Assembly (NCBI RefSeq): GCF_001027925.1
Contig: NZ_LECT01000029.1
Coordinates: 211,492 to 275,491, forward strand
Origin: Rhodopirellula islandica
GTDB taxonomy: Bacteria > Planctomycetota > Planctomycetia > Pirellulales > Pirellulaceae
Direction: 5' to 3'
Length of the DNA stretch: 64,000 nucleotides
The notes under the pieces are model-generated. The model saw nothing but the letters and a program-made list of their open reading frames with translations. It was not told the DNA's origin and searched no databases. Shown here piece after piece: positions 29,246 to 37,864 of this stretch; the first letter of the stretch is position 1; each line of letters starts with the position of its first letter. Made by a program: the position numbers and the translations under genes.

Positions 29246-30055
29246 TCACCGAGGCGTGTAGTGAAACTGTTTGCTTTTCGAAAAGAACTCGACCGGGTTG
29301 TCATGCACGACCTTGCGAATCAAGGCTTCGTCCATTCCGCGACGTCGCATCGTGTAAATCAAATCGGGCACGGCGGTCGGTTTGCTGATGCCCCAATCGC
29401 CAGCCGAGTTGGCCAACAATCGCTCACCCGCATGGCGTTCAATCATATCGGCAGCGCGATCAGGCGTGCACTTGGTGACCGGATAAAGCGTCATCCCGGC
29501 CCAGAAACCTCGATCGAGCACTTCGCTGACGGTGTGTTCTTCGACGTGGTCGACCAACACTCGATCTGGATTGATGCGTGAATCGTCACAGAGCATGTCC
29601 AAGATCATCCGCGTGCCTTGGTACTTGTCTTCCAAGTGCGGCGTGTGGATCAAGATCGGCTGGTCGTACTTGATCGCCAACTCCATGTGTTCGAGGAACA
29701 CCGTCGCTTCGTTCTTGGTGTTCTTGTTCAGTCCGATCTCGCCGATCCCCAGCACACCGGGGCGATCGAGGAACTCGGGAATCATCGAGATGACTTCGCG
29801 AGACAGCGAAACGTTCTCGGCTTCTTTGGCGTTGATGCACAGCCAACAGTAATGCTGGATGCCAAACTGAGCCGCACGTTTGGGTTCCACCGCGGTCAAT
29901 TGTTCAAAGTAATCGCGAAAACCGTCGACCGTGCCACGGTCAAAGCCAGCCCAAAAGGCCGGTTCGCTGACGGCAACGCATCCCATCCGAGCGAGCGTTT
30001 CATAGTCGTCCGTCACGCGGCTGACCATGTGAATGTGCGGGTCGATGAAGTCCAT
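29246..30055 (-). CDS. TatD-like metal-dependent hydrolase
   Basis: The 269-residue protein begins MDFIDPHIHMVSRVTDDYE, which gives the H-x-H metal site of the amidohydrolase fold. It continues with EPAFWAGFDR, IGEIGLNK (glutamate ligand), ILIHTPH (histidine ligand), VDHVEEHT and LANSAGDWG (aspartate). This is the TatD-related subgroup often found in ebo clusters (EboB-like), but no other ebo gene is present here. The role is unknown, and DNase activity of classic TatD cannot be assumed. The recG start follows its stop directly, so the two are probably co-transcribed. Confidence 0.75.
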   Translation of the reverse strand: MDFIDPHIHMVSRVTDDYETLARMGCVAVSEPAFWAGFDRGTVDGFRDYFEQLTAVEPKRAAQFGIQHYCWLCINAKEAENVSLSREVISMIPEFLDRPGVLGIGEIGLNKNTKNEATVFLEHMELAIKYDQPILIHTPHLEDKYQGTRMILDMLCDDSRINPDRVLVDHVEEHTVSEVLDRGFWAGMTLYPVTKCTPDRAADMIERHAGERLLANSAGDWGISKPTAVPDLIYTMRRRGMDEALIRKVVHDNPVEFFSKSKQFHYTPR

Positions 30056-30124
30056 GTTGCTGGTCAGTGGGTCGGAGTGTTTTTAGGAGGGCAAGGGAGC
30101 GATGTCAGTCAGTGGCCGTTGGGC

Positions 30125-30394
30125 TCACTTCGAGCTCGGCGTTCCCACACCGAGGTTGGTCTTCCAATCAGGGTCGTACTGGCGGGAGAACCAATGCTGA
30201 ACCTTGGCGGCTCGGTCGGGATCCTCAGCGAGCAACATTTCCATCGCATGCGTGAGCTGATCGCGACGCGGTGAAGGATCCTTGCCTCCCGGAGCACGGT
30301 CCAGTCGGTCCAGCACCGCCGCCAGTTCCAAAACTTTGGCTCGAACTTCCAGGTACGAGGCATCCAGAATTTCGTCAGCGGTCCGTTGGCTCAT
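30125..30394 (-). CDS. Small conserved-looking protein of unknown function
   Basis: The 89-residue product begins MSQRTADEILDASYLEVRAK, is rich in charged residues and predicted helices, and ends with DWKTNLGVGTPSSK. No signal peptide, cysteine pair or known domain is visible. It lies 69 bases upstream of the TatD-like gene on the same strand. The balanced composition and lack of a competing frame favour a real gene. I do not recognise the family. Confidence 0.55.
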   Translation of the reverse strand: MSQRTADEILDASYLEVRAKVLELAAVLDRLDRAPGGKDPSPRRDQLTHAMEMLLAEDPDRAAKVQHWFSRQYDPDWKTNLGVGTPSSK

Positions 30395-30501
30395 GGCGCA
30401 GGTTTGTCGAGGGAGAAACGGTTTGAGAACGGGTTGTTACCCGTTCGCGGCAACAACCCCGCATTTCAGTTCAGGGTGTCCATTCAATTGTACCCGACAA
30501 C

Positions 30502-30666
30502 TCATGGATTGGTTCCCAGCGTGGAAGCCTTTTTCCGGCAAGCCTGGCTGCAATACCGGACCTGCTCCCAATCGCGAGCCCATTTTTTTCGCCAGGCGAA
30601 CTCCCTCCGGCAGACCGGGCAGGTCTTCGTCGGCAGGTTCCGTTTGGCATCACGATGGGCGGACAC
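30502..30666 (-). CDS. DUF2256 family zinc-ribbon-like small protein
   Basis: This 54-residue frame starts with GTG one base after the serS stop codon. It reads through [18 protein letters not shown], then [19 protein letters not shown] and a short tail. The pairs CPVC and CSQAC with the strictly placed WRKKW and VRYCS are the DUF2256 signature, a small protein of unknown function that probably binds zinc. The frame is too short for a 60-residue cutoff and is easily missed. Its tight spacing to serS suggests coupled translation. Function unknown. Confidence 0.88.
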   Translation of the reverse strand: MSAHRDAKRNLPTKTCPVCRREFAWRKKWARDWEQVRYCSQACRKKASTLGTNP

Positions 30667-30667
30667 A

Positions 30668-31954
30668 TCACTCGCTCACGCATTCCAAGACATCGCAGCC
30701 AACCCATGGCCGCAATGTCTTGGGCACATTGATCGTCCCGTCGGCACGTTGATGATTTTCCAGAATGGCGATCATCGCGCGTCCGGTCGCAATGGCGGTG
30801 CCATTGAGAGTGTGGACAAAGTCCGTCCCTTTCTGGCCGGTTGTTTTCGATCGAACATTCAAACGACGAGCCTGATAATCGGTGCAGTTGCTGGTACTGG
30901 TCACTTCCCCCCAATCACCTGATTCGCCACGTCCGGGCATCCAAGCTTCCAAGTCATACTTGCGATACGCGGGGCCGCCCAAGTCACCGGTTGCGGTGTC
31001 GATCACTCGGTAGGGCACCTCCAACGCGTCAAAGATTTCGCATTCCAGTTCACGCATCTCTTCGTGCATCGCCGTGCTCTGATCGGGCGATGTGAACGCG
31101 AACATTTCGACTTTGGTGAATTGGTGAACGCGGTACAGTCCCTTGCTGGCTCGTCCGGCCGCACCGGCTTCGGTTCGAAAGCAATGACTCAAGCCGCAAT
31201 ACCGAAGCGGCAATTCTTCGCTGGCGAGAACTTGTCCGCTGAGCATCCCGCCCAAGGGGATTTCCGCCGTCGCGACCAAATTCAGTTCCGTGTTTTCGAT
31301 GCTGTAGATCTGCGTTTCCGGGCCACGCGGGTTGAACCCGGTTCCTTGCAGAACACTGGTCAGCGCCAGGTCGGGCGTTGAAACGGGGGTGAAGCCTTTG
31401 CCGGCCAAGTGCGAAATCGCGAATTGTTGCAGGGCCAAATCCAAACGCACGGCCGCATTTCGCAAGAAGTAAAACCCCGAACCAGCAACACGGGCGCCGC
31501 CTTCGAAGTCGAATAAGTCGTGTTTTTCGCCCAGCTGCAAATGGTCCAGCGGTTGAAAATCCAACTTCGGCACCGGCGTTTTGCCACGGCCGATTTCGTT
31601 CGCATCGTGCTCGCCACCCTCGGGCACGTCAGGGTGAGTCATGTTCGGCAGGATGGTTTGCAGCTCGAGGATCTCGGCTTCCAAGCGATCTTGCTGGGCA
31701 CCGGCGGCATCCTTTTGCTCGCGAAGGCTGCGACCTTTGGAAATCAACTCCTGACGCTCGTCATTGTCTTTGGCAGATTTGATCTGCTTGCTGACTTCGT
31801 TGGCCTGCCGATTGAGTTCCTCGGCTTGCTTCAGCGCTTCCATCCGCTCGGCTTCGAGACGGCAGATCGCGTCGACGTCGACGGAAACGCCTCGCTTGGC
31901 GGAATTTTCAGCGACAAGCTGGGCGTTTTGCAGGATGAATTTGCGATCGAGCAT
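30668..31954 (-). CDS. serS: Seryl-tRNA synthetase
   Basis: The 428-residue class II synthetase attaches serine to tRNA-Ser in the cytoplasm. The N-terminal antiparallel coiled coil that grips the tRNA variable arm spans about residues 25-105, rich in Glu, Lys and Gln. Class II motif 2 is seen in [21 protein letters not shown], and motif 3 follows in [20 protein letters not shown]. The length is normal. It starts with ATG at 31954 and is followed after one base by the DUF2256 gene. Confidence 0.96.
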   Translation of the reverse strand: MLDRKFILQNAQLVAENSAKRGVSVDVDAICRLEAERMEALKQAEELNRQANEVSKQIKSAKDNDERQELISKGRSLREQKDAAGAQQDRLEAEILELQTILPNMTHPDVPEGGEHDANEIGRGKTPVPKLDFQPLDHLQLGEKHDLFDFEGGARVAGSGFYFLRNAAVRLDLALQQFAISHLAGKGFTPVSTPDLALTSVLQGTGFNPRGPETQIYSIENTELNLVATAEIPLGGMLSGQVLASEELPLRYCGLSHCFRTEAGAAGRASKGLYRVHQFTKVEMFAFTSPDQSTAMHEEMRELECEIFDALEVPYRVIDTATGDLGGPAYRKYDLEAWMPGRGESGDWGEVTSTSNCTDYQARRLNVRSKTTGQKGTDFVHTLNGTAIATGRAMIAILENHQRADGTINVPKTLRPWVGCDVLECVSE

Positions 31955-32062
31955 CGTGGTCAGTGGGGTGCGGGAAAATGGACAACTCTATTTCCCCACA
32001 ACTTAGCGAAAGAACCCCGATCGTCGCAGCCCAGGAAATTGTCGAGTTCAGGGGGCTGAGTG

Positions 32063-32083
32063 CCACGACCGAAATTGTCGTGG
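32063..32083 (-). terminator. Stem-loop between the COG3014-like gene and serS
   Basis: A perfect 7-base-pair stem (CCACGAC with GTCGTGG) with a 7-base loop lies between the end of the COG3014-like gene and the start of serS, both on the minus strand. No T-run follows. It may mark the operon boundary. Confidence 0.3.
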
Positions 32084-32160
32084 ATTGCTCTGCCGATCCC
32101 ATGTTGACCAGCGAAGCAGGCCGAGACGTGAGATCAGCGAAGCGATCCACGTCCATCAGC

Positions 32161-33570
32161 TCATCGATTCGTGGCGGTCACGACGTAGATCTGCTGGGTC
32201 GGGGCGACGACCAACACGTACGTGTTCTTCGCGTTGTGGATTCGCAGTGCCACTTGGCTGGGCGAGGCAATCGGTTGGCCGTCGTAGCGAACCGGTGCAA
32301 ATTCGACCGTGTGATCCCCCGCCGGCAATTCGGCTCGCAGAACCTGAATCTCTCGCGGCAGCAAACCCCAGCACCGGGTGTCGGCGGTTTCTGTCGCCGT
32401 CCAAGCGGTCGAGGTCGCGAACTGGAACATGGTTCCGGCCGGTCCGGTCAAACCAAGGTTTTTGCGAGCGGAGGCGACCGCCAGTTCCTTGCCTCCCTGC
32501 CGAATGATGCCGCGAGCGATGGTCCACGGCATTTCCGCATCGACCTGTTGCTGCACCATCCCGGCCACATCCGTCAACGGTTGAGTTGCACCGTGCAGTT
32601 CATACAGAGGCAACGTGTCCGGCCCCGTCGGGATGTAGCTGGCCACTGTCACCGAAGCAACATCGCTGGGCGGAATCACAACACGGGGGACTTTGACCGA
32701 GGTGATCTTGGGCAATGTGGCGACGTCGTCTTCCTTGTTGTCTTGGTTCAGCATCAATGCGTTGGCGACGGTCATCGCCGCGGTCGTTGCCGGGGCGTCA
32801 ACCGCCTCCAACACCGGGCCGCGCCCGACCAACGCAAACACATACAACGCACCGTGTCCTGGTTGGCTGTGCATGCCTTCGGTCGCGCGTTTCAAGTCAT
32901 CGGCAGCCGGCAGAAAACTTGGACGAATCGCACTGACCAATCGGTAGTTGCGACGAGCGTCATCAAGATCATGCAGGTTCTCTTCCCGCAACACACCTCG
33001 CAGATACGGCGCCAACGCCAACTCTTGGTGCGGATTCGCGGTCAGCGTGTCCGCGACGGCCTCACCGAACACACTGCTGCGTCGTTCGTCATGTTCCTGT
33101 TGCAATTTCGTTTGCAACATCGCGGCTTGATTGATGTAACTTTCCGCGTCATCGCCATCGCGAACCAGAGAACACATCGCCAACATCGTGCGGATCATGA
33201 CCTGCTCGTAGCCCGCCGGACGGAACTTCCGAGCGGTGTCGTCGGTCACCATCGCCGCCGCTTCGTGCAGCGGAGCGACCTTCAATGACGAGTCAAACTC
33301 ATCCCGTAGTTCACGCAGCGTTTTCTCGGCGGACGTTGCATCGCCGACCGCCAGATCGACCATCGCCAAATCCAACTTGGCCGGCGTGGCAAATCGCCCG
33401 CGTCCCTGGGCGACCTTTGACAACGCTTCCCGAGCGGTGTCTGGATCGCCAGCGGCGAACGCATTGCGAGCCGTGTCGATGTGCGCGAGTTTTGTAGCGC
33501 AACCCGCCAGCGTTGTCGGCAACAACGCAGCGAACAACAGGAACGCTCGAAAGTCGTTCGCTGAGATCAT
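32161..33570 (-). CDS. COG3014-like lipoprotein
   Basis: The 469-residue exported protein has a lipobox LPTTLAGC preceded by a hydrophobic stretch and then a helical repeat-like start (ARNAFAAGDPDTAREALSKVA) that resembles TPR units. The middle part has LVGRGPVLEAV, and the C-terminal half is beta-rich and ends in TNPTYVLVVAPTQQIY-like sequence. COG3014 proteins have this layout and often sit beside LpoB-type lipoproteins, as here: the ATG at 33570 overlaps the stop of the LpoB-like gene (ATGA). It probably acts in the cell envelope. The exact role is unknown. Confidence 0.65.
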   Translation of the reverse strand: MISANDFRAFLLFAALLPTTLAGCATKLAHIDTARNAFAAGDPDTAREALSKVAQGRGRFATPAKLDLAMVDLAVGDATSAEKTLRELRDEFDSSLKVAPLHEAAAMVTDDTARKFRPAGYEQVMIRTMLAMCSLVRDGDDAESYINQAAMLQTKLQQEHDERRSSVFGEAVADTLTANPHQELALAPYLRGVLREENLHDLDDARRNYRLVSAIRPSFLPAADDLKRATEGMHSQPGHGALYVFALVGRGPVLEAVDAPATTAAMTVANALMLNQDNKEDDVATLPKITSVKVPRVVIPPSDVASVTVASYIPTGPDTLPLYELHGATQPLTDVAGMVQQQVDAEMPWTIARGIIRQGGKELAVASARKNLGLTGPAGTMFQFATSTAWTATETADTRCWGLLPREIQVLRAELPAGDHTVEFAPVRYDGQPIASPSQVALRIHNAKNTYVLVVAPTQQIYVVTATNR

Positions 33571-34469
33571 CCGTCGGCTTGATCGAATAAGCCAAAGTTC
33601 CACCACTTGCCCGCTCGCGTGTTGTGATAGCCCTTGCGGATCTTGGACGACTCTTTGATGTAGTCCCCCGATTGCAAATTGACCATTTCCAACGTCAGCA
33701 AGTAATCCCGTTGAGTCGACTTGTTGCGATCGGTCGTTCCCGACGTGATGGTCGCGTACAGCAGGTAGTCGACCGGAGCTCCCTGCCGTCCCAAAGCTGC
33801 GGCGAACGCGCTTCGGTTCTGTGGCAGGAACAACGAATCGGGACGCAGACGAGTCTCCACCAACGCCGCATCGACCATTCGGCGGCTGATGCTTCGGAAC
33901 GAGCTTCCGGAGTTGATTTGCGAATCGATGCGTTCGTAGAGCTGGTCCTTGAAGTCGACCAATTCCTCGGCGCTTTTATTTTCGATTCCAATGAAACAAA
34001 CTTTGGCCGGCCCCTGCACCAATGGACCGGCGTTTGGAACCGCGACCTGAGATCCGATGATGGTCTCACCCGTGGCGGGATCCACCATCGTTTCCATGGC
34101 CCCAGACGAGTGGCTGGCCATCTGGGCCGGGGTTCCATTGGCGGCAAATTGTCCCGGGAAGACGACCGCTTCGTTGGGTGGTGGGCAACGTCCCAAGATC
34201 TTCGCAACGGCTTCATCGACCAGCGGATTCCAGGTCGCGGCCCCTGCTTCGTGGCTGCCAACCATGTCTTTCTCGTCGCTGGCGAGCAAATGTCCGTACC
34301 GCCGCGAGGCACATCCCGTGGTTCCCGCCCCCACAATGGCCACTCCCGCGGTCATCCGCAGCATGGCTGCCGCTAAAATTTTCCGCCGCGAAAGAAGTTC
34401 ACCTGCAGAAGTTCGCAAATTGGGATCCAAAGAGTTTTCTGCCGATTCGTCTTGAAAAATGCGATTCAT
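33567..34469 (-). CDS. LpoB-like penicillin-binding-protein activator
   Basis: The 300-residue product has a twin-arginine-like SRRKILAAAM start and a hydrophobic stretch ending in TTGC, a weak lipobox. The core, from VCFIGIENKSAEELVDFKDQ through DYLLYATITSGTTDRN and DYLLTLEMVNLQSGDYI, matches the LpoB/PF13036 fold, a lipoprotein that activates peptidoglycan synthase PBP1B in proteobacteria. Planctomycetes have thin peptidoglycan, so an activator is plausible but the partner is not known. An insertion of about 70 residues precedes the fold. It is translationally coupled to the COG3014-like gene. Confidence 0.65.
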   Translation of the reverse strand: MNRIFQDESAENSLDPNLRTSAGELLSRRKILAAAMLRMTAGVAIVGAGTTGCASRRYGHLLASDEKDMVGSHEAGAATWNPLVDEAVAKILGRCPPPNEAVVFPGQFAANGTPAQMASHSSGAMETMVDPATGETIIGSQVAVPNAGPLVQGPAKVCFIGIENKSAEELVDFKDQLYERIDSQINSGSSFRSISRRMVDAALVETRLRPDSLFLPQNRSAFAAALGRQGAPVDYLLYATITSGTTDRNKSTQRDYLLTLEMVNLQSGDYIKESSKIRKGYHNTRAGKWWNFGLFDQADG

Positions 34470-34740
34470 CGCGGTTGTTCACCCGGTATTGAGTGGGCCG
34501 AATCAACGTCATTGACCGGAAAACCTGATTCAGAAAGTGTTCTGTCAGCGAATTTCCGAAAACAATTCCGGCTTGTCGGCTTGTGAATGCTGTGCCAGTT
34601 AGCAAAATGATCGACCCCACGTCGACCCGATCCTCGATGGAATCCTTGAAACCCCCACGGTTCACCAAACCGTTGCGGACTGCGAGAATCCCCCAGTTTC
34701 TCAAACTTCCATCCCCCACACCCGCATTCACAATCTGTTC

Positions 34741-35223
34741 ATGCCTGCCACCCTGACCGCCCCCGTTGCTGATCCTGTTGCTCCCGTGAATTTGGGACTC
34801 GACGCAACCGATCCGCTTCTCCTGCCCGGCACCCTTTTGCCTGGCACCTCGGTGAATCCAGGTTTGGCACCCGCTTCGGGGAAGAACCCGACGATCGCGA
34901 TTCCAAGCGTCAGCCCCACCATGGCGGAAGAAGAAGACGATTCCGATGACCAGGATGATAGCGCGGACGCTGATGACGCCCCCGGCGTCGGCGATGACCT
35001 CGACGACATCGATGACGACGTTGATGAATTTGACGACATCGATGAAGACGATTTCGACGATGATTTTGATGACGACTTCGAAGAAGAGCTTGAGGACGAC
35101 TACGAAATCGAAATCGACGACGAGATCAGTGCCGAGTTCGGCCTGAACACCGCTGGAGATGACAGCGAAGAGGGACTGGACGACGACTTGGACGACTTCG
35201 AAGACTTTGAGTCAGTCGATTGA
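34741..35223 (+). CDS. Extremely acidic low-complexity protein
   Basis: The 160-residue protein has a proline- and alanine-rich first 55 residues (PATLTAPVADPVAPVNLG) and then about 100 residues made mostly of Asp and Glu, with short repeats such as DDIDDDVDEFDDIDEDD. No signal peptide or domain is visible. It may bind calcium or basic proteins or be intrinsically disordered. Its stop codon overlaps the TTG start of the glycosyltransferase gene (TTGA), which argues that it is a real, co-translated gene. I do not recognise a family. Confidence 0.6.
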   Translation: MPATLTAPVADPVAPVNLGLDATDPLLLPGTLLPGTSVNPGLAPASGKNPTIAIPSVSPTMAEEEDDSDDQDDSADADDAPGVGDDLDDIDDDVDEFDDIDEDDFDDDFDDDFEEELEDDYEIEIDDEISAEFGLNTAGDDSEEGLDDDLDDFEDFESVD

Positions 35224-36530
35224 AAATCGTCTTCTTAACCGCCGGTGCCGCAGGGATGTACTGTGGCAGTTGCATGCATGACAACGCGATCGCCAAAGCG
35301 ATGCGTGCTGGCGGAGACGACGTTCTTCTTCAACCGGTCTACACGCCGATCCGGACCGACGAAGCCACCATCGCGTCCCAACAAGTTTTCTTTGGTGGCA
35401 TCCATGTCTATCTGTTGCAGCAAATGCCTTGGCTGCGGTGGTTGCCGCGTTGGACTCGGTCATGGATGGATCACCCCGGCCTGATCCGCATGCTGACTCG
35501 CAGAGCAGTCAAAACGGACCCCGCTAAACTGGGCGCCCTGACGCTGTCGATGCTGCGAGGCGAACATGGAAGGCAGTTCGAAGAAGTCAGTCGGTTGGTG
35601 GATTGGTTGGTCAAAGACATCCAGCCCGACGCGATCATCTTCAGCAACCTGTTGATCGGAGGTGCGATCCCAACAATCCGCCGGCGGTTGCCTGACACGC
35701 GTTTGGTCGTGACTCTGCAAGGCGACGACATCTTCCTGGATCACTTGCCCCATGACGCGCGAGCCCAAGCCATCGTGTTGTGCTCGGAACTGGCCGAACA
35801 GGTCGACGTGTTTGTTTCGCACAGCGAGTTCTATCGCGACAAAATGGGAGCGTTGCTGGGCATCCCGCCCGAGCGTTTTGACGTGCACCCGCTGTCGATT
35901 GACCTGGCACCGTTTGACCGCCCTGAATCAAGTGACCGCCTCGCCGAGGCACCCAGCAAACTGGAAGACGAATTCCGCATCGGATACCTGGCACGCCTAG
36001 CACCGGAAAAAGGTCTGCACCACCTGGTCGATGCCTTCCTTCGAATCGGCGCGATGCCCGAGCACGCCAACGTCACGTTGCACGCGGCCGGATGGCTGGG
36101 GGAACACAACCGTGCCTACCTCGAGGAATTGCAATCTCGCGTCGCCGCGGCTGGCCTGTCAGATCGATTTGTGGTGCACGACAGCCCCGATCAACCAACG
36201 AAAATCAATCTGCTGCGGCAAATGGATGTGCTCAGCGTCCCGGCACCTTACGAAGATCCCAAGGGATTGTTTTTGTTGGAAGCGATGGCCTGCGGTGTTC
36301 CCGTCGTCCAGCCCGATCATGGTGCGTTCACGGAAGTGGTTCGTTCGACGGGCGGCGGTTTGTTGTTCCATCCCGAAGACACGGACGCGTTGGTCAGCGA
36401 TTTGATCGGACTGAAGAACGATCCCGACCGACGAACGGGGTTGGGCGAAACCGGACGCCAATCCGTCCACCAGCGTCATCACATCGAAGCCGCCGCGGAT
36501 CGGATGCGGCGCACCTGCCAGCGAGGTTAG
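35220..36530 (+). CDS. GT4-type glycosyltransferase
   Basis: The 436-residue enzyme has a GT-B fold start KIVFLTAGAAGMYCGSCMHD. In its C-terminal half it has IGYLARLAPEKGLHHLVDAF and the donor-binding motif EAMACGVPVVQPDHGAFTEVV, both typical of family 4 retaining transferases that use NDP-sugars. The N-terminal half is acceptor-specific, and the acceptor is unknown. Translation begins at a TTG that overlaps the upstream stop. No membrane segment is evident. Confidence 0.83.
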   Translation: MKIVFLTAGAAGMYCGSCMHDNAIAKAMRAGGDDVLLQPVYTPIRTDEATIASQQVFFGGIHVYLLQQMPWLRWLPRWTRSWMDHPGLIRMLTRRAVKTDPAKLGALTLSMLRGEHGRQFEEVSRLVDWLVKDIQPDAIIFSNLLIGGAIPTIRRRLPDTRLVVTLQGDDIFLDHLPHDARAQAIVLCSELAEQVDVFVSHSEFYRDKMGALLGIPPERFDVHPLSIDLAPFDRPESSDRLAEAPSKLEDEFRIGYLARLAPEKGLHHLVDAFLRIGAMPEHANVTLHAAGWLGEHNRAYLEELQSRVAAAGLSDRFVVHDSPDQPTKINLLRQMDVLSVPAPYEDPKGLFLLEAMACGVPVVQPDHGAFTEVVRSTGGGLLFHPEDTDALVSDLIGLKNDPDRRTGLGETGRQSVHQRHHIEAAADRMRRTCQRG

Positions 36531-36841
36531 TCCGGACTCGCTGAAGCTGCTGCAGCAGAACCTGGCTCACGGTGGTCCCCACCGTGAGCACCACCTCAGC
36601 CGATCGATCGAATTTCGGTGAGGGCGAATGCGCGAGAAAGTCCATGCCGAAAGCAGTGCTCGTCTCGGTGGGGGACCACCGGGCGACCGGTTTGGGAGTG
36701 GTGATCTCGGCGAGGGCCGCGCCGATTTACAGCTTGCGAGTACCGAACTGCAAGATGGTACTCGGCTTCGCTTTCCCATCTCGGGTTGATCTACAATGGC
36801 GGCGTTGCCACCCCACCTCGTCCCACCCCGATGGCGCCTCC
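36531..36841. repeat. Intergenic cluster of short palindromes
   Basis: No gene is credible in this 311-base gap. It holds three hairpins. The first is a perfect 11-base-pair stem at 36565-36589 (GCTCACGGTGG with CCACCGTGAGC, loop TCC). The second is a related inverted copy at 36666-36681 (CGGTGG with CCACCG). The third is an 8-base-pair stem, CGAGTACC with GGTACTCG, near 36736-36764. None has a T-run, so they look like dispersed intergenic repeats rather than terminators. Confidence 0.5.
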
Positions 36842-37768
36842 ATGAATTCGCGTTTTGCTTTGTTGTTTGCCTCGATCGTTAGCCTCTATTCCTCGGCGGC
36901 TGGCCAAACGATCCAGCCCACCGGTCCGATCCAACAAGTCCACACCGGTTTCCAGTTCACCGAAGGTCCCGCCGCGTCGGACGACGGGACGCTGTATTTC
37001 ACGGACATCCCCAACACCGCCATTCATCGTCTTTCCAAGACCGGCGAACTGTCACTGCTAACCGATCAATCCAATCACGCCAACGGTTTGTGGCCGCTGT
37101 CGAGCACCCAGTTGTTGGCCTGCGAAATGGACGGTGCCGTGGTGATGCACGATCTGTCTGGCGACTCTCCCCACCGCATCGTGCTGGCGGATTCCTTTGC
37201 TGGCAAACGCTTCAACGCCTGCAACGACTTGGTCGTCGACCACCACGGCGGACTTTATTTCACCGACCCGCAGTACCGGGCTCCGGAACCTTGGCCGCAA
37301 ACCGAACGCTGTGTTTACTACGTCGCGAATTTTGAGACCGATCCGCAGGTCACTCGTTTGACCGGCGACATCAACGCCCCCAACGGGATTGGATTGTCGC
37401 CCGACGGCAAAACGCTTTACGTGATCCCATCGATGCAAGCCGAGATGCTGGCCTACGACGTTCTGGGACCTGGCAAAATTGGTTCCTCGCGAGTTCTCTG
37501 CACCGTGAAGCAGGTCGAGGGCGAAACCGCTCGCGGTGGTGACGGGATGGCCATCGACGTGGAGGGAAACCTTTACCTCACGACTCATTTGGGAATCCAG
37601 ATTTTCTCGCCCAAGGGTGAAGCACGTGGGATCGTTGCGTTTCCTGAGATCCCTGCGAACGTGACGTTTGGCGGTCCGGAATTCAAAACCATGTACGTCA
37701 CCGCGAGAAAATCGCTGTACTCGGTCGAAATGCCGATCGAGGGATTCCGCGAGTTTCCCGCAAATTGA
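36842..37768 (+). CDS. Secreted SMP-30/gluconolactonase-like protein
   Basis: The 308-residue protein has a signal peptide (ALLFASIVSLYSSAAG) and a six-bladed propeller pattern with FTEGPAASDDGTLYFTD, FNACNDLVVDHHGGLYFTDPQY and NGIGLSPDGKTLYV, the calcium/substrate region of SMP-30 and gluconolactonases. It probably hydrolyses a sugar lactone in the periplasm. The ATG at 36842 was chosen because the frame upstream to 36572 crosses the palindrome cluster and would hide the signal peptide. Confidence 0.85.
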   Translation: MNSRFALLFASIVSLYSSAAGQTIQPTGPIQQVHTGFQFTEGPAASDDGTLYFTDIPNTAIHRLSKTGELSLLTDQSNHANGLWPLSSTQLLACEMDGAVVMHDLSGDSPHRIVLADSFAGKRFNACNDLVVDHHGGLYFTDPQYRAPEPWPQTERCVYYVANFETDPQVTRLTGDINAPNGIGLSPDGKTLYVIPSMQAEMLAYDVLGPGKIGSSRVLCTVKQVEGETARGGDGMAIDVEGNLYLTTHLGIQIFSPKGEARGIVAFPEIPANVTFGGPEFKTMYVTARKSLYSVEMPIEGFREFPAN

Positions 37769-37864
37769 TTTTGCAGGATCTGCGATGTTTCGCTACAGTT
37801 TCACGCGAGCGTAGGACCAGGATTGGCCTGCGCGGCCGAAAATTGCCGTTTCAAGGAGGAAACG

